DNA of 64,000 nucleotides from Setophaga petechia (lineage: Eukaryota > Chordata > Aves > Passeriformes > Parulidae). The notes under the pieces are model-generated. The model made no database searches and was not told the DNA's origin. It saw nothing but the letters and a program-made list of their open reading frames with translations. Shown here in pieces: positions 43,701-48,990 of the stretch. The stretch's first letter is position 1; every line of letters begins with the position of its first letter. The translations under genes were made by a program, and so were the position numbers. The stretch lies in the NCBI GenBank assembly GCA_024362935.1, contig JANCRA010000019.1, positions 11,776,501 to 11,840,500 of the forward strand. The letters are read 5' to 3'.

Positions 43701-46700
43701 TGAGCTCCAGCAGAAATCTCCTTCCTTGGGTATGCTCCCTGTAGCACAGATGATGCAGTGAACACTGAGTAATTACAATAATTAAAGGAACAAATAATAA
43801 TAGGCTTCATGGAGCAGAACAGTGAGCAACCAGATCAAACACAGGGGTTATTTGTAGAGCTCTGTAGCTGGTACAAGGGCTTCCCCAGTACGCCTCAACA
43901 CAACTTCTTGAGACTAAGTTTAGAGGAGGAGAGTAGGAAAAGATTCTCATATTCCTGTCTGATCAGCCACTCCTACTTGTCCTGTGAGCAGCACTGCAGT
44001 GTGGGCAGCAGGATGGGGATATCCAGCTGCAGAGCTGAAATGGCAGTGGGAAGAAATAAAACACCCGAGTGGTGAATGATGATGAGGTGCCTGTGTGAGT
44101 CTGTTGGCATTCCTGGGAGTCAGATGTCTGTGCTCCAACCAGCATCAAGATATGCCAGAGAACTGTGTATGATGAAGTACTTCAGTTTCTAGTTAATTTG
44201 ATTTTCTAGTGGTTTGTTAATATGAATGATCATTCAGTATTTGAGTATGTGACTATTTGATACTGATACCTCTTCCACTGCACACACACTTGAATTCATT
44301 GCAGTTTCTTACATCAGGTGCTGGGAGTTGTCTTGGAGCATCTCCAAATGCTGGCTGCCTGATTTAGATCCCTTTTGTGTTTGAAGTACCAATCATAGCA
44401 ACCATTAATGGCCTTTAATTTCTCACATGGATTGAGACCCAGTTCATACACTTTGTACTAATGATTCTTTCATACGAGTCTGAAATCTCCCTTTTTTTTG
44501 GGAGGTAGTTGCTATGCTGTCTAGGCAATTACAGTATCAGTATCCTTTTTATAAACTTAGAGAGAGTACAGATGCTGGCAGTATTTTTGATTCTGTTGCT
44601 ATGGGTACTCTTACAAGCACTTCATCCTCTTTTCTTTGTTTGTTTTAACCATCTCACTGTGGTTTTAAGTCACTAAAAAATAAACGCTATTCATACTAAT
44701 TTTCTTCTATAATCTAAATAAAATCTTTACTAATCTTACTCCACCCAGATATATTTGCTATGTGAACTACTACTACTTCAGTATCTTTATTGTATTTCAC
44801 CTCTTTTATAATTTCACCTCATATCATATGCACTACACTTTTTATTTTGCTTGCCTTCTGTTTGTCACAGCCTCCTGAGCTTCAGCCTTTAGCTAAATAT
44901 AATTTTGATATGTGTGTATATATATTTACACATACACACACATATATATATATGTGTGTGTGTGTATGTATTTATTTATTTATATGTCTGTATGTAGCTT
45001 GTTCTCTGGAGCACATGGGGACCCATCCTTGGCATTTGTGCCTCTTGGAAAGGCAGCAATAGATCCTCCTGCTCAGCTGTGCTTGTTCAGGTTGCACTGC
45101 TATTGCCCTCCTGTTCCCTCCTTGTGCTCAGGGATGTTACAGAAAAAATGAGTGAAGCCAAGCTTTTTTACTCCTTTTCCCTAACAGTCTGAAAGAACCC
45201 TTGTGGCATCCTCTTGCTTTCTGAGCAGCCAGGACTGTCATTTCCCCTCTGCCCTCAGAGACACTGGTGAGAGAAAAAAATCTCTCAAATACTTAACTAA
45301 GGAACCTGGTTATCTTCCCTTGAAATCACCAGAGATGGCAATTCACAGGCTTTGATAAATTCTAAGAGCTGATCTGGTTCAATAAGGAGGCTCTGTTCAC
45401 AGCAGTTCACTTTCTCCTATGGGACTGATGTGGGAATGCTAAAGGCATCCTAGTATTGTTTTCTTAATTTGAAAATTAGACAAAAGGAGTCAGGCCTTCT
45501 CCTCCATTTTTACCCATCTGAAAAAATTCCCATCAGTTTAGACTTGGTGAATATTTGGGTGATGGAATCTCTGTCAAGCAAGGTATGGGTGTTCCTATGG
45601 GCATAAACAAGAGCAGGCTCAGATACAGAAGAGGGAATTCTCACAGGTTTGGGCACACAAGATGTGCTGCTGTTGGTGTTCTGCAGGAATCCAGATACCA
45701 TTCCATTTCTAAAGCAGGATTTCATGCTAAGGGAAAGCTTTCCTTACCGTCAGCCTCCACATGCAAACTGAATTATCAAGAGTCTTGATGTGTGTCCCAA
45801 TTAAGGCCAGTTTTTTAGGGAGTGTGTGAAGTGTTGAAATTCATGATGAAGTTCTGCAGTGCAGCTGATCTGCTGTGCTTTCTAAAAGCAGCACCAAGTG
45901 AGTCTGATCCAGTGATGTGCACTGTGATCTTGCCTCAGGCATCTGCAAGATCTAAAGGCTTTGCTGTAAAGGCAGAAGTAGTTAAGTGTGGGGAAATGCA
46001 GCCCCCTGGCCTGGACATTCCCAGTTTGTCTCTAAGCAACCTTATTTTTATTGTTGCTAGATGTCATCTCTTAAAGCAGAAAACAGAAAATTATTTTCTT
46101 TAGGTATCACTTTTCCTGCTGTGTGCTGTTAACCCCTCTAAACCCACAAATGCAGAAAACTCTGGGTTCCAACTCACAAGAGAGTTGATCTGACCCAGGA
46201 CTGAGGAGAAGTTCACTCTGCCAGCTTCAAGCACAGGAGATGGCAGACCCTAGAGAGAGGGTCTCACTTCTAGTGTTTCAGACAAGTTTTAACCAGACTG
46301 GGAAGGCTTGGAGGATGATCAGATCACTGTCTGTGTGATGTGACAGAACTAATGATTCCTGCCAAGTTCTTTTGGAACAAAAAGTATTTGGCATTTTGTT
46401 TTAGAACCTGCAATCCCACCTAACAGACAAAGAGGGAAACTGAGCCCTTGCTCCCAGTGGATGTGGGATTGTGCAGTTCTGTCCTTCCCTTCACCCCTGC
46501 ACCCCTGCCTGCTGCTTCTCCAGGCCTTGGAGAAGCCTCACACCCATGCTTAGACCATCAGCTTTCAATTTTTAATGAGAATCTTCAGATTCTTATTGCT
46601 TTGGTTTAAATTCTCATTTTTACAAATTCATCATTTTTGCAGAATAAAACTCTGAAATTTGTATAAATCACCCAAATACTAAAATTACGTGACACTTACT

Positions 46701-47887
46701 AATTCCTTAGGTTAATTATTTAATCACTAAAGAATATACAATTCTGTTTTGCTTGAATTAGGATGTTTCTGCAAAAATGTTGATTTTTTTTTCCCTACTC
46801 CAGAGTCTTTAAACATGTTTCTGCCCACCTTTATCACCAAGAAACCAGAACCTCTTCATTGACATGATTCAGTTTTAAGAGGAAAACATTGCATTTTTCA
46901 GTTGTTATAGATAGAGGGGATTTGCATAATTTTTTTTTATTAAGTATGTAAAAAATTAGATGCTGTGAAGCCAAAAAATGAACAGCACAGAGGAATTTAT
47001 CTCTTTGTACCCTTTCATATATAGTAAAAATGTATGTTTGATAATCCACACTATGTATTTAAGGTATTAGATGTATGTATAATTACTGACAGAATTGAAG
47101 CAAGTAACAGTAGAATTCAGAGTGATAATGACCCCGAGTTCATAGGCAAGGCAGTTCTGGCTTTTGTTAGGTGGGGCTTGTTTTGTAGCTGGAAGATCCC
47201 AACTTAGCCAGTTTCAGCATGACATTCACTGAGGTTCTGGGCTGTGATGCACAGGCTCACTTGCATGTGCACTGTTAAACCAAGTTAAAACAATTCTTCC
47301 TCAGTAGGAGACTGTTTATATGTTCTTATTATATTGCAAGAGTTCTATTGTCCTTACATTGCAAGGGTTTCACATTGTAGAGTTTCATACATCCTTGATG
47401 TTTCCTGTAGGCAGCTCCTCTAGGCACTGACTCTTCCTCCTTCTCAGGGCAGCCAACTGACTCCAGATCCCTCAACCAACCAATCCACTCTTTTATAACA
47501 CTCTTATTATTGGCTACAGCTGTGCCTGTTAAAGTCAGGCCTGCTCCTAATCCTTAATATTAACCCAGCTGCAGCTCTTAAGGGGATAAGATTACTTTCC
47601 ATACTATCTTTATTTACTTATATTCTATCCCCCTACATTTATACAAGGTTCAGTCAGGCCACTGTAATTGAATGGCCTTATTTCACATGCATTTTTATGC
47701 ATACAGGCACTGACAGATTAGATTCTCCATAAATAGAAGTTTTCTGGAAAGCAAGAACCCTCTGCTGAGTCCACCCACCTCTGCCTGTATCCTCATCCCC
47801 TCGCTGAGCTGCTCGGTGGGAGCTGTTGAGGCCCAATTCCCCAGAACATCAGCAAACGTGTGCTAAGTAGAGACATCATTTAAAAGC

Positions 47888-47918
<31 letters not shown>

Positions 47919-48284
47919 CATTTAAAAGCATTATGGCTGCACCAATTGCAGCCAAGCCTGCCCCGTGGTGTGATGGAGGAGCTTCTGTTGAGTCTAACAA
48001 TCTAACACCCGTGTTGCTCTCCTCTCTCAGGTGATGACTTTTCCTTAGGGGACGTGGATGACCTGCTGAAGCGCGCCCAGTCCCAGGCCAGCTCCACTGA
48101 CACCGAGCCCTGGCTGCGGCCGGGCACGTCGGCCACGCTGCGGCGGCTGCTGGCAGAGCAGCCGAGCGCAGGGCAGCTGTCCCCGCAGAGCGCAGGGCAG
48201 CTGTCCCCGGGCAGCGCAGGGAAGCTGTCCCCGCAGAGCGCGCTCCCCATGGGCTGGCACGGCCTCTCCACCGCGCACGGCTGA
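1679..48284 (+). CDS. CSPP1: CSPP1, centrosome and spindle pole associated protein 1 (gene span, 26 coding exons, 5-prime incomplete)
   Basis: Spliced gene reconstructed by joining 26 exons with matching phases. The product is a highly charged, coiled-coil-rich microtubule-associated protein of centrosomes, spindle poles and the ciliary axoneme/transition zone; human mutations cause Joubert-type ciliopathy (family knowledge). Recognisable stretches include KEYNQYL in the first visible exon, [113 protein letters not shown] and the terminal STAHG. The exons sum to 3307 nt, one more than a multiple of three, which agrees with the single frame break seen near 5770. About 100-150 N-terminal residues, the promoter and the 5-prime UTR lie left of the window. 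Identification rests on remembered family sequence, not on a search. Confidence 0.97.
2275..2831 (-). mobile_element. Degraded LTR, passerine ERVK-like, related to the copy at 14548
   Basis: It shares with 14548-15122 the order GGAATTAATTCA, CAGGTGTTCAGCCATC, GGAATATCCCTTTGGTCAG, a GCAGAAA segment and the CAGCACAA end region. Together these are the reverse complement of a common songbird LTR. Its 5-prime edge contains an (AC)9 run at 2297-2314. The TATA-like site is degraded and no target-site duplication was found, so it is old or truncated. Confidence 0.75.
2297..2314. repeat. (AC)9 microsatellite
   Basis: Uninterrupted dinucleotide run inside the degraded LTR. Confidence 0.95.
3760..4545 (-). 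mobile_element. CR1 LINE fragment (antisense), old
   Basis: The + strand reads as the reverse complement of the CR1 3-prime part: TTTTTCCAGGCTGAATAAAC, CTCTGCACTTTCTCCAG, GCAGAGCTGCTCTCTAGG, CCTGTCCTGGTGCATGG and TTGGTGCCATTT. It is strongly diverged and the left end is approximate. No intact reading frame remains. Confidence 0.75.
5532..5963 (+). CDS. CSPP1: CSPP1 exon b, with internal frame break
   Basis: This is the largest visible exon (432 nt). It enters in phase 0 after TTAAACAG and leaves in phase 2 at AAAG|GTATTC. The first part (5532 to about 5772) reads in one frame and includes [20 protein letters not shown]. That frame meets TAG at 5790-5792. The second part (about 5774 to 5963) reads one base later and includes [16 protein letters not shown]. 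Both halves match consecutive parts of the CSPP1 family, so a +1 (or -2) indel lies around 5768-5784. Only the shifted frame joins the next exon. It may be a sequence or assembly error, an allelic lesion, or a genuine lesion tolerated because shorter CSPP isoforms begin further downstream. Confidence 0.88.
5964..9929 (+). other. CSPP1 intron b-c
   Basis: About 4 kb with the hairpin at 6088. No repeat family or exon recognised otherwise. Confidence 0.75.
6088..6117. other. Perfect 13-bp hairpin
   Basis: Arms TTTTTGTAAGTAC (6088-6100) and GTACTTACAAAAA (6105-6117) with loop TTTT, 125 bases downstream of the exon b donor. The stem contains a GTAAGT donor-like sequence. Confidence 0.9.
9930..10031 (+). 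CDS. CSPP1: CSPP1 exon c
   Basis: The exon is 102 nt, phase 2 to 2, between CTTTAAG and GTGTGG. It reads [20 protein letters not shown], then an Arg-rich tail. This is a weakly conserved linker corresponding to the acidic region before the [12 protein letters not shown] block, placed by phase continuity with both neighbours. The acceptor AAG is less common than CAG but has a T-rich tract. Confidence 0.82.
10668..10750 (+). CDS. CSPP1: CSPP1 exon d
   Basis: The exon is 83 nt, phase 2 to 1, flanked by TTGCCAG and GTATGT. It encodes the linker [20 protein letters not shown] and ends TGLVLG, leading into the GGQDREL block of the next exon. A solo LTR begins only 53 bases after the donor. Confidence 0.88.
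10751..13268 (+). other. CSPP1 intron d-e
   Basis: The solo LTR fills the first third. A near-perfect 18-19-bp tandem duplication of ACTTACTAATTAATTTT lies near 11646-11683. Nothing else seen. Confidence 0.75.
10803..11499 (-). mobile_element. Solo LTR with 5-bp target-site duplication
   Basis: Begins TGTCTTGGTTTGAA and ends AATCTAGGACA, so it has the TG...CA termini of an LTR. It is flanked by ATATG at 10798-10802 and 11500-11504. About 697 bp, no internal coding region. This is a known-looking songbird retroviral LTR class. Orientation is taken as minus from an ATATAA-like site read on that strand and is uncertain. It sits in the CSPP1 intron just after exon d. Confidence 0.88.
13269..13362 (+). 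CDS. CSPP1: CSPP1 exon e
   Basis: The exon is 94 nt, phase 1 to 2, flanked by CCATTAG and GTAATG. It encodes [20 protein letters not shown] followed by QRNKRR, one of the best conserved CSPP1 segments, a charged helix with coiled-coil character. Confidence 0.96.
14319..14376 (+). CDS. CSPP1: CSPP1 exon f
   Basis: The exon is 58 nt, phase 2 to 0, after a T12 tract and AAAACAG, ending AAGCAG|GTAAGA. It encodes [19 protein letters not shown], matching the family segment directly after the QRNKRR block. Skipping the following microexon joins DPEKQ straight to PNRLKQF, as in the mammalian protein. Confidence 0.95.
14548..15122 (-). mobile_element. Solo LTR, ERVK-like
   Basis: The + strand begins TGTCATGGTTTAACCCC and ends AACATCACA. 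It is flanked by GGCTG on both sides (14543-14547 and 15123-15127); the preceding base A also matches if shared with the LTR end. The minus strand carries AGTATATAAAG (14835-14845) as a TATA box, giving minus orientation. It lies in the CSPP1 intron after exon f. Confidence 0.85.
15217..15241. other. Perfect 10-bp hairpin
   Basis: Arms TGATACCCAC and GTGGGTATCA around a five-base loop CAACA, about 95 bases right of the solo LTR. Confidence 0.9.
17025..17031 (+). promoter_or_regulatory. CSPP1: Branch-point consensus upstream of the microexon
   Basis: TACTAAC, identical to the strongest eukaryotic branch-site consensus, with the branch A about 25 bases before the TTGCAG acceptor at 17055. Confidence 0.6.
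17056..17070 (+). CDS. CSPP1: CSPP1 candidate 15-nt microexon (LNDEE)
   Basis: CTAAATGATGAGGAG adds five residues without changing frame (phase 0 to 0). It is bounded by CTGTCTTGCAG and GTAAAG. A perfect TACTAAC branch-point consensus lies at 17025-17031, about 25 bases before the acceptor. The human protein as I recall it lacks these residues, so this would be an alternative exon. Very short symmetric exons of this kind are often neuronally regulated (family knowledge), but expression here is inference. Confidence 0.6.
18021..18211 (+). CDS. CSPP1: CSPP1 exon g
   Basis: The exon is 191 nt, phase 0 to 2, after a long pyrimidine tract ending CCCTTCAG. It encodes [17 protein letters not shown], then [14 protein letters not shown], a Ser/Pro-rich linker and [10 protein letters not shown], all aligned in order with CSPP1. 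Confidence 0.96.
19105..19223 (+). CDS. CSPP1: CSPP1 exon h
   Basis: The exon is 119 nt, phase 2 to 1, flanked by CTTTCAG and GTAAGT. It encodes a proline run ([10 protein letters not shown]) and [14 protein letters not shown], a diagnostic aromatic block of the family. Confidence 0.97.
20197..20275 (+). CDS. CSPP1: CSPP1 exon i
   Basis: The exon is 79 nt, phase 1 to 2, flanked by CTGTGCAG and GTAAGT. It encodes [10 protein letters not shown] followed by a Pro/Gln-rich disordered linker. The GMMG motif is shared with the mammalian protein. Confidence 0.94.
20605..20725 (+). CDS. CSPP1: CSPP1 exon j
   Basis: The exon is 121 nt, phase 2 to 0, flanked by CAATTTAG and GTACTG. It encodes a variable linker and then [20 protein letters not shown], which starts the central coiled coil (mammalian counterpart KPKPSKQSLQSYQEALQQQ). 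Confidence 0.95.
20726..22730 (+). other. CSPP1 intron j-k
   Basis: Contains the 190-bp CR1 tail; otherwise nothing recognised. Confidence 0.75.
21830..22017 (-). mobile_element. CR1 LINE 3-prime fragment (antisense)
   Basis: It reads CATCATAGAGTGGCCTAGG, GTTGGAAGGGAGCTT, CATCTAGTTCCAGCCCC, CCAACCTGGCCTTGAACA and GGGCAGCCTGTTCCAGTG, the reverse complement of the classic CR1 3-prime end. Only about 190 bp, as expected from 5-prime truncation. Confidence 0.93.
22731..22866 (+). CDS. CSPP1: CSPP1 exon k
   Basis: The exon is 136 nt, phase 0 to 1, flanked by TTTTTAG and GTATGT. It encodes [20 protein letters not shown], then [21 protein letters not shown] strongly charged helix is followed by the conserved glycine-rich NPWG motif. 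Confidence 0.97.
22867..27069 (+). other. CSPP1 introns k-l and l-m
   Basis: Apart from exon l at 24826-24972, these 4 kb show no repeat or gene I can name. Confidence 0.7.
24826..24972 (+). CDS. CSPP1: CSPP1 exon l
   Basis: The exon is 147 nt, phase 1 to 1, flanked by CCTTTAG and GTTTTT. It encodes [32 protein letters not shown] and a Ser/Thr/Asn-rich tail. The donor G|GTTTTT is weak, but it is the only site that keeps phase with the next exon. Confidence 0.93.
27070..27182 (+). CDS. CSPP1: CSPP1 exon m
   Basis: The exon is 113 nt, phase 1 to 0, flanked by CTCCCTTAG and GTGAAT. It encodes [20 protein letters not shown] and [10 protein letters not shown], matching [13 protein letters not shown] and YKNFLRFQ of mammals. 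Reading through the donor adds 11 residues before a TAA that lies inside an AATAAA. Confidence 0.97.
28248..28397 (+). CDS. CSPP1: CSPP1 exon n (coiled coil)
   Basis: The exon is 150 nt, phase 0 to 0. It encodes 50 residues, almost all Glu, Arg, Lys, Ala or Gln, starting [20 protein letters not shown], which is a long single helix or coiled coil. The symmetric phase means it can be skipped in frame. Confidence 0.96.
29619..29765 (+). CDS. CSPP1: CSPP1 exon o (coiled coil)
   Basis: The exon is 147 nt, phase 0 to 0, flanked by TGTTACAG and GTATGT. It begins [20 protein letters not shown] and continues the charged helix to EEEKKM, matching the family segment ending in HY(C/F)E. It is symmetric and also skippable. 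Confidence 0.95.
30464..30568 (+). CDS. CSPP1: CSPP1 exon p
   Basis: The exon is 105 nt, phase 0 to 0, flanked by CCCTGCAG and GTATGT. It encodes [20 protein letters not shown] and a Ser-rich stretch ending [16 protein letters not shown] corresponds to SPIVPALQNK in mammals. Confidence 0.95.
31227..31252. repeat. (GTTT)n short tandem repeat
   Basis: Consecutive GTTT units in the CSPP1 intron between exons p and q. Confidence 0.85.
31628..31694 (+). CDS. CSPP1: CSPP1 exon q
   Basis: The exon is 67 nt, phase 0 to 1. It encodes [16 protein letters not shown]. The acceptor GTCACTAG lacks a good pyrimidine tract, but the SPPVPAR(R/K)NQLR match and the phases on both sides are clear. Confidence 0.92.
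33141..33261 (+). CDS. CSPP1: CSPP1 exon r
   Basis: The exon is 121 nt, phase 1 to 2, flanked by AAATTCCAG and GTAAGA. It encodes [20 protein letters not shown] and then a short acidic linker, the most conserved C-terminal coiled coil of the family. Confidence 0.97.
33952..34094 (+). CDS. CSPP1: CSPP1 exon s (GC donor)
   Basis: The exon is 143 nt, phase 2 to 1. It encodes [20 protein letters not shown] and on to WEFNELKYK, as in the mammalian KERNPMDIFDMARHRLQAP. The exon must end at AAAG|GCAGGT, a GC donor: the nearby GT at 34099 would put TGA directly after the next junction. The acceptor is a tandem CAGCAG. Confidence 0.94.
34623..34763 (+). CDS. CSPP1: CSPP1 exon t
   Basis: The exon is 141 nt, phase 1 to 1, flanked by GCTCTAG and GTAAGG. 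It encodes [20 protein letters not shown] and [19 protein letters not shown], aligned with the mammalian [20 protein letters not shown] block. Confidence 0.97.
34764..38536 (+). other. CSPP1 intron t-u
   Basis: Holds the third LTR remnant and, near 35321-35369, a tandem duplication of AAAGCCTTTGCTTTA. The remainder is unassigned. Confidence 0.7.
35770..36502. mobile_element. LTR remnant (third family)
   Basis: Begins TGTGGTGGCTTAGCC and contains GGCTGCAGGGGAATCTCTG, then GGCCTTGGTGCCTCCAGGG and CACCTTGCCACA, the order of a widespread avian LTR class. Flanks show no matching target duplication, so the ends, particularly the right one, are uncertain. It lies in the long CSPP1 intron 34764-38536. 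Confidence 0.65.
38537..38592 (+). CDS. CSPP1: CSPP1 exon u
   Basis: The exon is 56 nt, phase 1 to 0, flanked by CTATGTAG and GTAAGA. It encodes [19 protein letters not shown], an acidic linker with little family conservation, placed by splice-site quality and phase. Confidence 0.82.
39869..39932 (+). CDS. CSPP1: CSPP1 exon v
   Basis: The exon is 64 nt, phase 0 to 1, flanked by TTTTGTAG and GTGAGT. It encodes [32 protein letters not shown] corresponds to [12 protein letters not shown] in mammals. Confidence 0.95.
39933..43311 (+). other. CSPP1 intron v-w
   Basis: Only the 24-bp tandem duplication was noted. Confidence 0.7.
41893..41937. repeat. 24-bp tandem duplication
   Basis: TTTGAGGCAGTTAGAAATAA occurs at 41893 and again at 41917, unit 24 bp, in the CSPP1 intron after exon v. 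Confidence 0.95.
43312..43427 (+). CDS. CSPP1: CSPP1 exon w
   Basis: The exon is 116 nt, phase 1 to 0, flanked by TCTTCCAG and GTAAGA. It encodes [19 protein letters not shown] and [26 protein letters not shown] is the conserved core (mammalian PSARERRRNKWK). Confidence 0.95.
43579..43729 (+). CDS. CSPP1: CSPP1 exon x
   Basis: The exon is 151 nt, phase 0 to 1, only 151 bases after the previous one, flanked by CCCTGCAG and GTATGC. It encodes [19 protein letters not shown] and [15 protein letters not shown], matching the family RNEERMRRLNE motif. Confidence 0.96.
44934..44961. repeat. AC-AT-GT palindromic microsatellite
   Basis: An AC run, an (AT)6 run and a GT run form a perfect 28-base inverted repeat, with further GT and TTTA units to the right. 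Confidence 0.9.
47321..47637 (-). mobile_element. Short solo LTR with perfect 6-bp target-site duplication
   Basis: Begins TGTTCTTATTATATTGC and ends ATCCCCCTACA. It is flanked exactly by TTTATA at 47315-47320 and 47638-47643. Length 317 bp. The minus strand carries a TTATAAAAG-like TATA box near 47493, suggesting minus orientation. It lies in the last CSPP1 intron, about 390 bases before the terminal exon. Confidence 0.88.
47875..47934. repeat. 18-bp direct repeats flanking a (TA)n tract
   Basis: ATCATTTAAAAGCATTAT lies at 47875-47892 and again at 47917-47934, with a T/TA run between. It is about 100 bases before the CSPP1 terminal exon. Confidence 0.97.
48031..48284 (+). CDS. CSPP1: CSPP1 terminal exon
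   Basis: The exon is 254 nt of coding sequence, phase 1 in, after CTCTCTCAG. It encodes [19 protein letters not shown] and [20 protein letters not shown]. Three eight-residue repeats of type SAGQLSPQ follow, then [10 protein letters not shown] and TGA at 48282-48284. The end matches the mammalian WQGLSTAHG, so the stop is genuine. Unlike every other exon it is GC- and CpG-rich. Confidence 0.97.
48165..48236 (+). repeat. CSPP1: Three tandem 24-bp coding repeats
   Basis: Units lie at 48165-48188, 48189-48212 and 48213-48236. They translate to [16 protein letters not shown] and SAGKLSPQ, with a partial fourth (SA) after them. They are in frame in the CSPP1 last exon, between the LRPGTS block and the STAHG end. 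Confidence 0.97.
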
Positions 48285-48833
48285 CTCCGCCCGGGAAGCG
48301 GCCGGGAGGGAGTGCCCGGCCCTGCCGGGAATCCAGCAGGGAGGGAGAGCTCTCTGCCGTGTGGAGCGGAGCTGTGTGTCACTGCAAATAGCAATAACAG
48401 AGGATCAGCCGCCGCAGTGGAACGGAGATGGAGCGCAGGGATGTTTTCTATTCCTTGATGTGGGACATGGAAAGAATAGCTTGGCAGCTTTTGCACTTTT
48501 TATACAACTTAATTTTCAGCCTCAGAAACAAGAGTGTGGTGTGTGTGAATTTGATATTAAATCAAAGTTGTTTTTTAGGTTTATAGTCAAACTTCAAAAC
48601 TTTCTGCCATTAGAGCAGCCCAAAATGAAGGGCATTAGGTTTTTACCCAAAGAGTAACTTGAACAAGGACACTTTGTTTTCATACAGGATAAACGCTGTC
48701 CTGCATGAAAGCACAGCTAACCTTTTCACGGAAAAAAAAAATACTATTAACAATGTGTCTTACATTCCCTAACTTGTTGTGTGCTGAAAAAACAGATATT
48801 GTTGAATATATTTATGTTTCTGATTGAAGAGTT

Positions 48834-48839
48834 AATAAA
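48834..48839 (+). promoter_or_regulatory. CSPP1: CSPP1 candidate polyadenylation signal, proximal
   Basis: AATAAA, 550 bases after the CSPP1 stop, followed by T-rich sequence typical of a downstream element. Confidence 0.6.
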
Positions 48840-48961
48840 GTATTTTGTTACTGTAATTATTTTTGTTATAAAAACTGTGAAAGCCGACTTCAATTTTTTT
48901 GATTTGCTTCAGCTTTTATTTACTCATGAACAAACTGGAGTGTTAAGGCTGTCTCCAAAGA

Positions 48962-48967
48962 AATAAA
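48962..48967 (+). promoter_or_regulatory. CSPP1: CSPP1 candidate polyadenylation signal, distal
   Basis: AATAAA, 678 bases after the stop. It is the last + strand signal before the intergenic interval. Downstream sequence is GT-poor, so it may be weaker than the proximal one. Confidence 0.5.
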
Positions 48968-48990
48968 ACCACATGGAAAATCTGTTGAGA

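Larger units (their letters stand above)
43730..48030 (+). other. Last CSPP1 intron
   Basis: About 4.3 kb with the palindromic microsatellite, the 317-bp solo LTR and the TA tract with direct repeats; otherwise nothing recognised. Confidence 0.75.
48285..48990 (+). other. CSPP1: CSPP1 3-prime UTR
   Basis: Non-coding sequence from the TGA to the inferred cleavage site. The first 150 bases are GC-rich, then it becomes AT-rich. It carries ATTAAA at 48556 and AATAAA at 48834 and 48962. The end is inferred from the last signal. Confidence 0.7.

Noticed and set aside
48002..48496. 164-codon minus-strand open frame over the CSPP1 last exon
   Set aside because: Explained by the GC-rich coding exon and its repeats read antisense; no independent protein signature.
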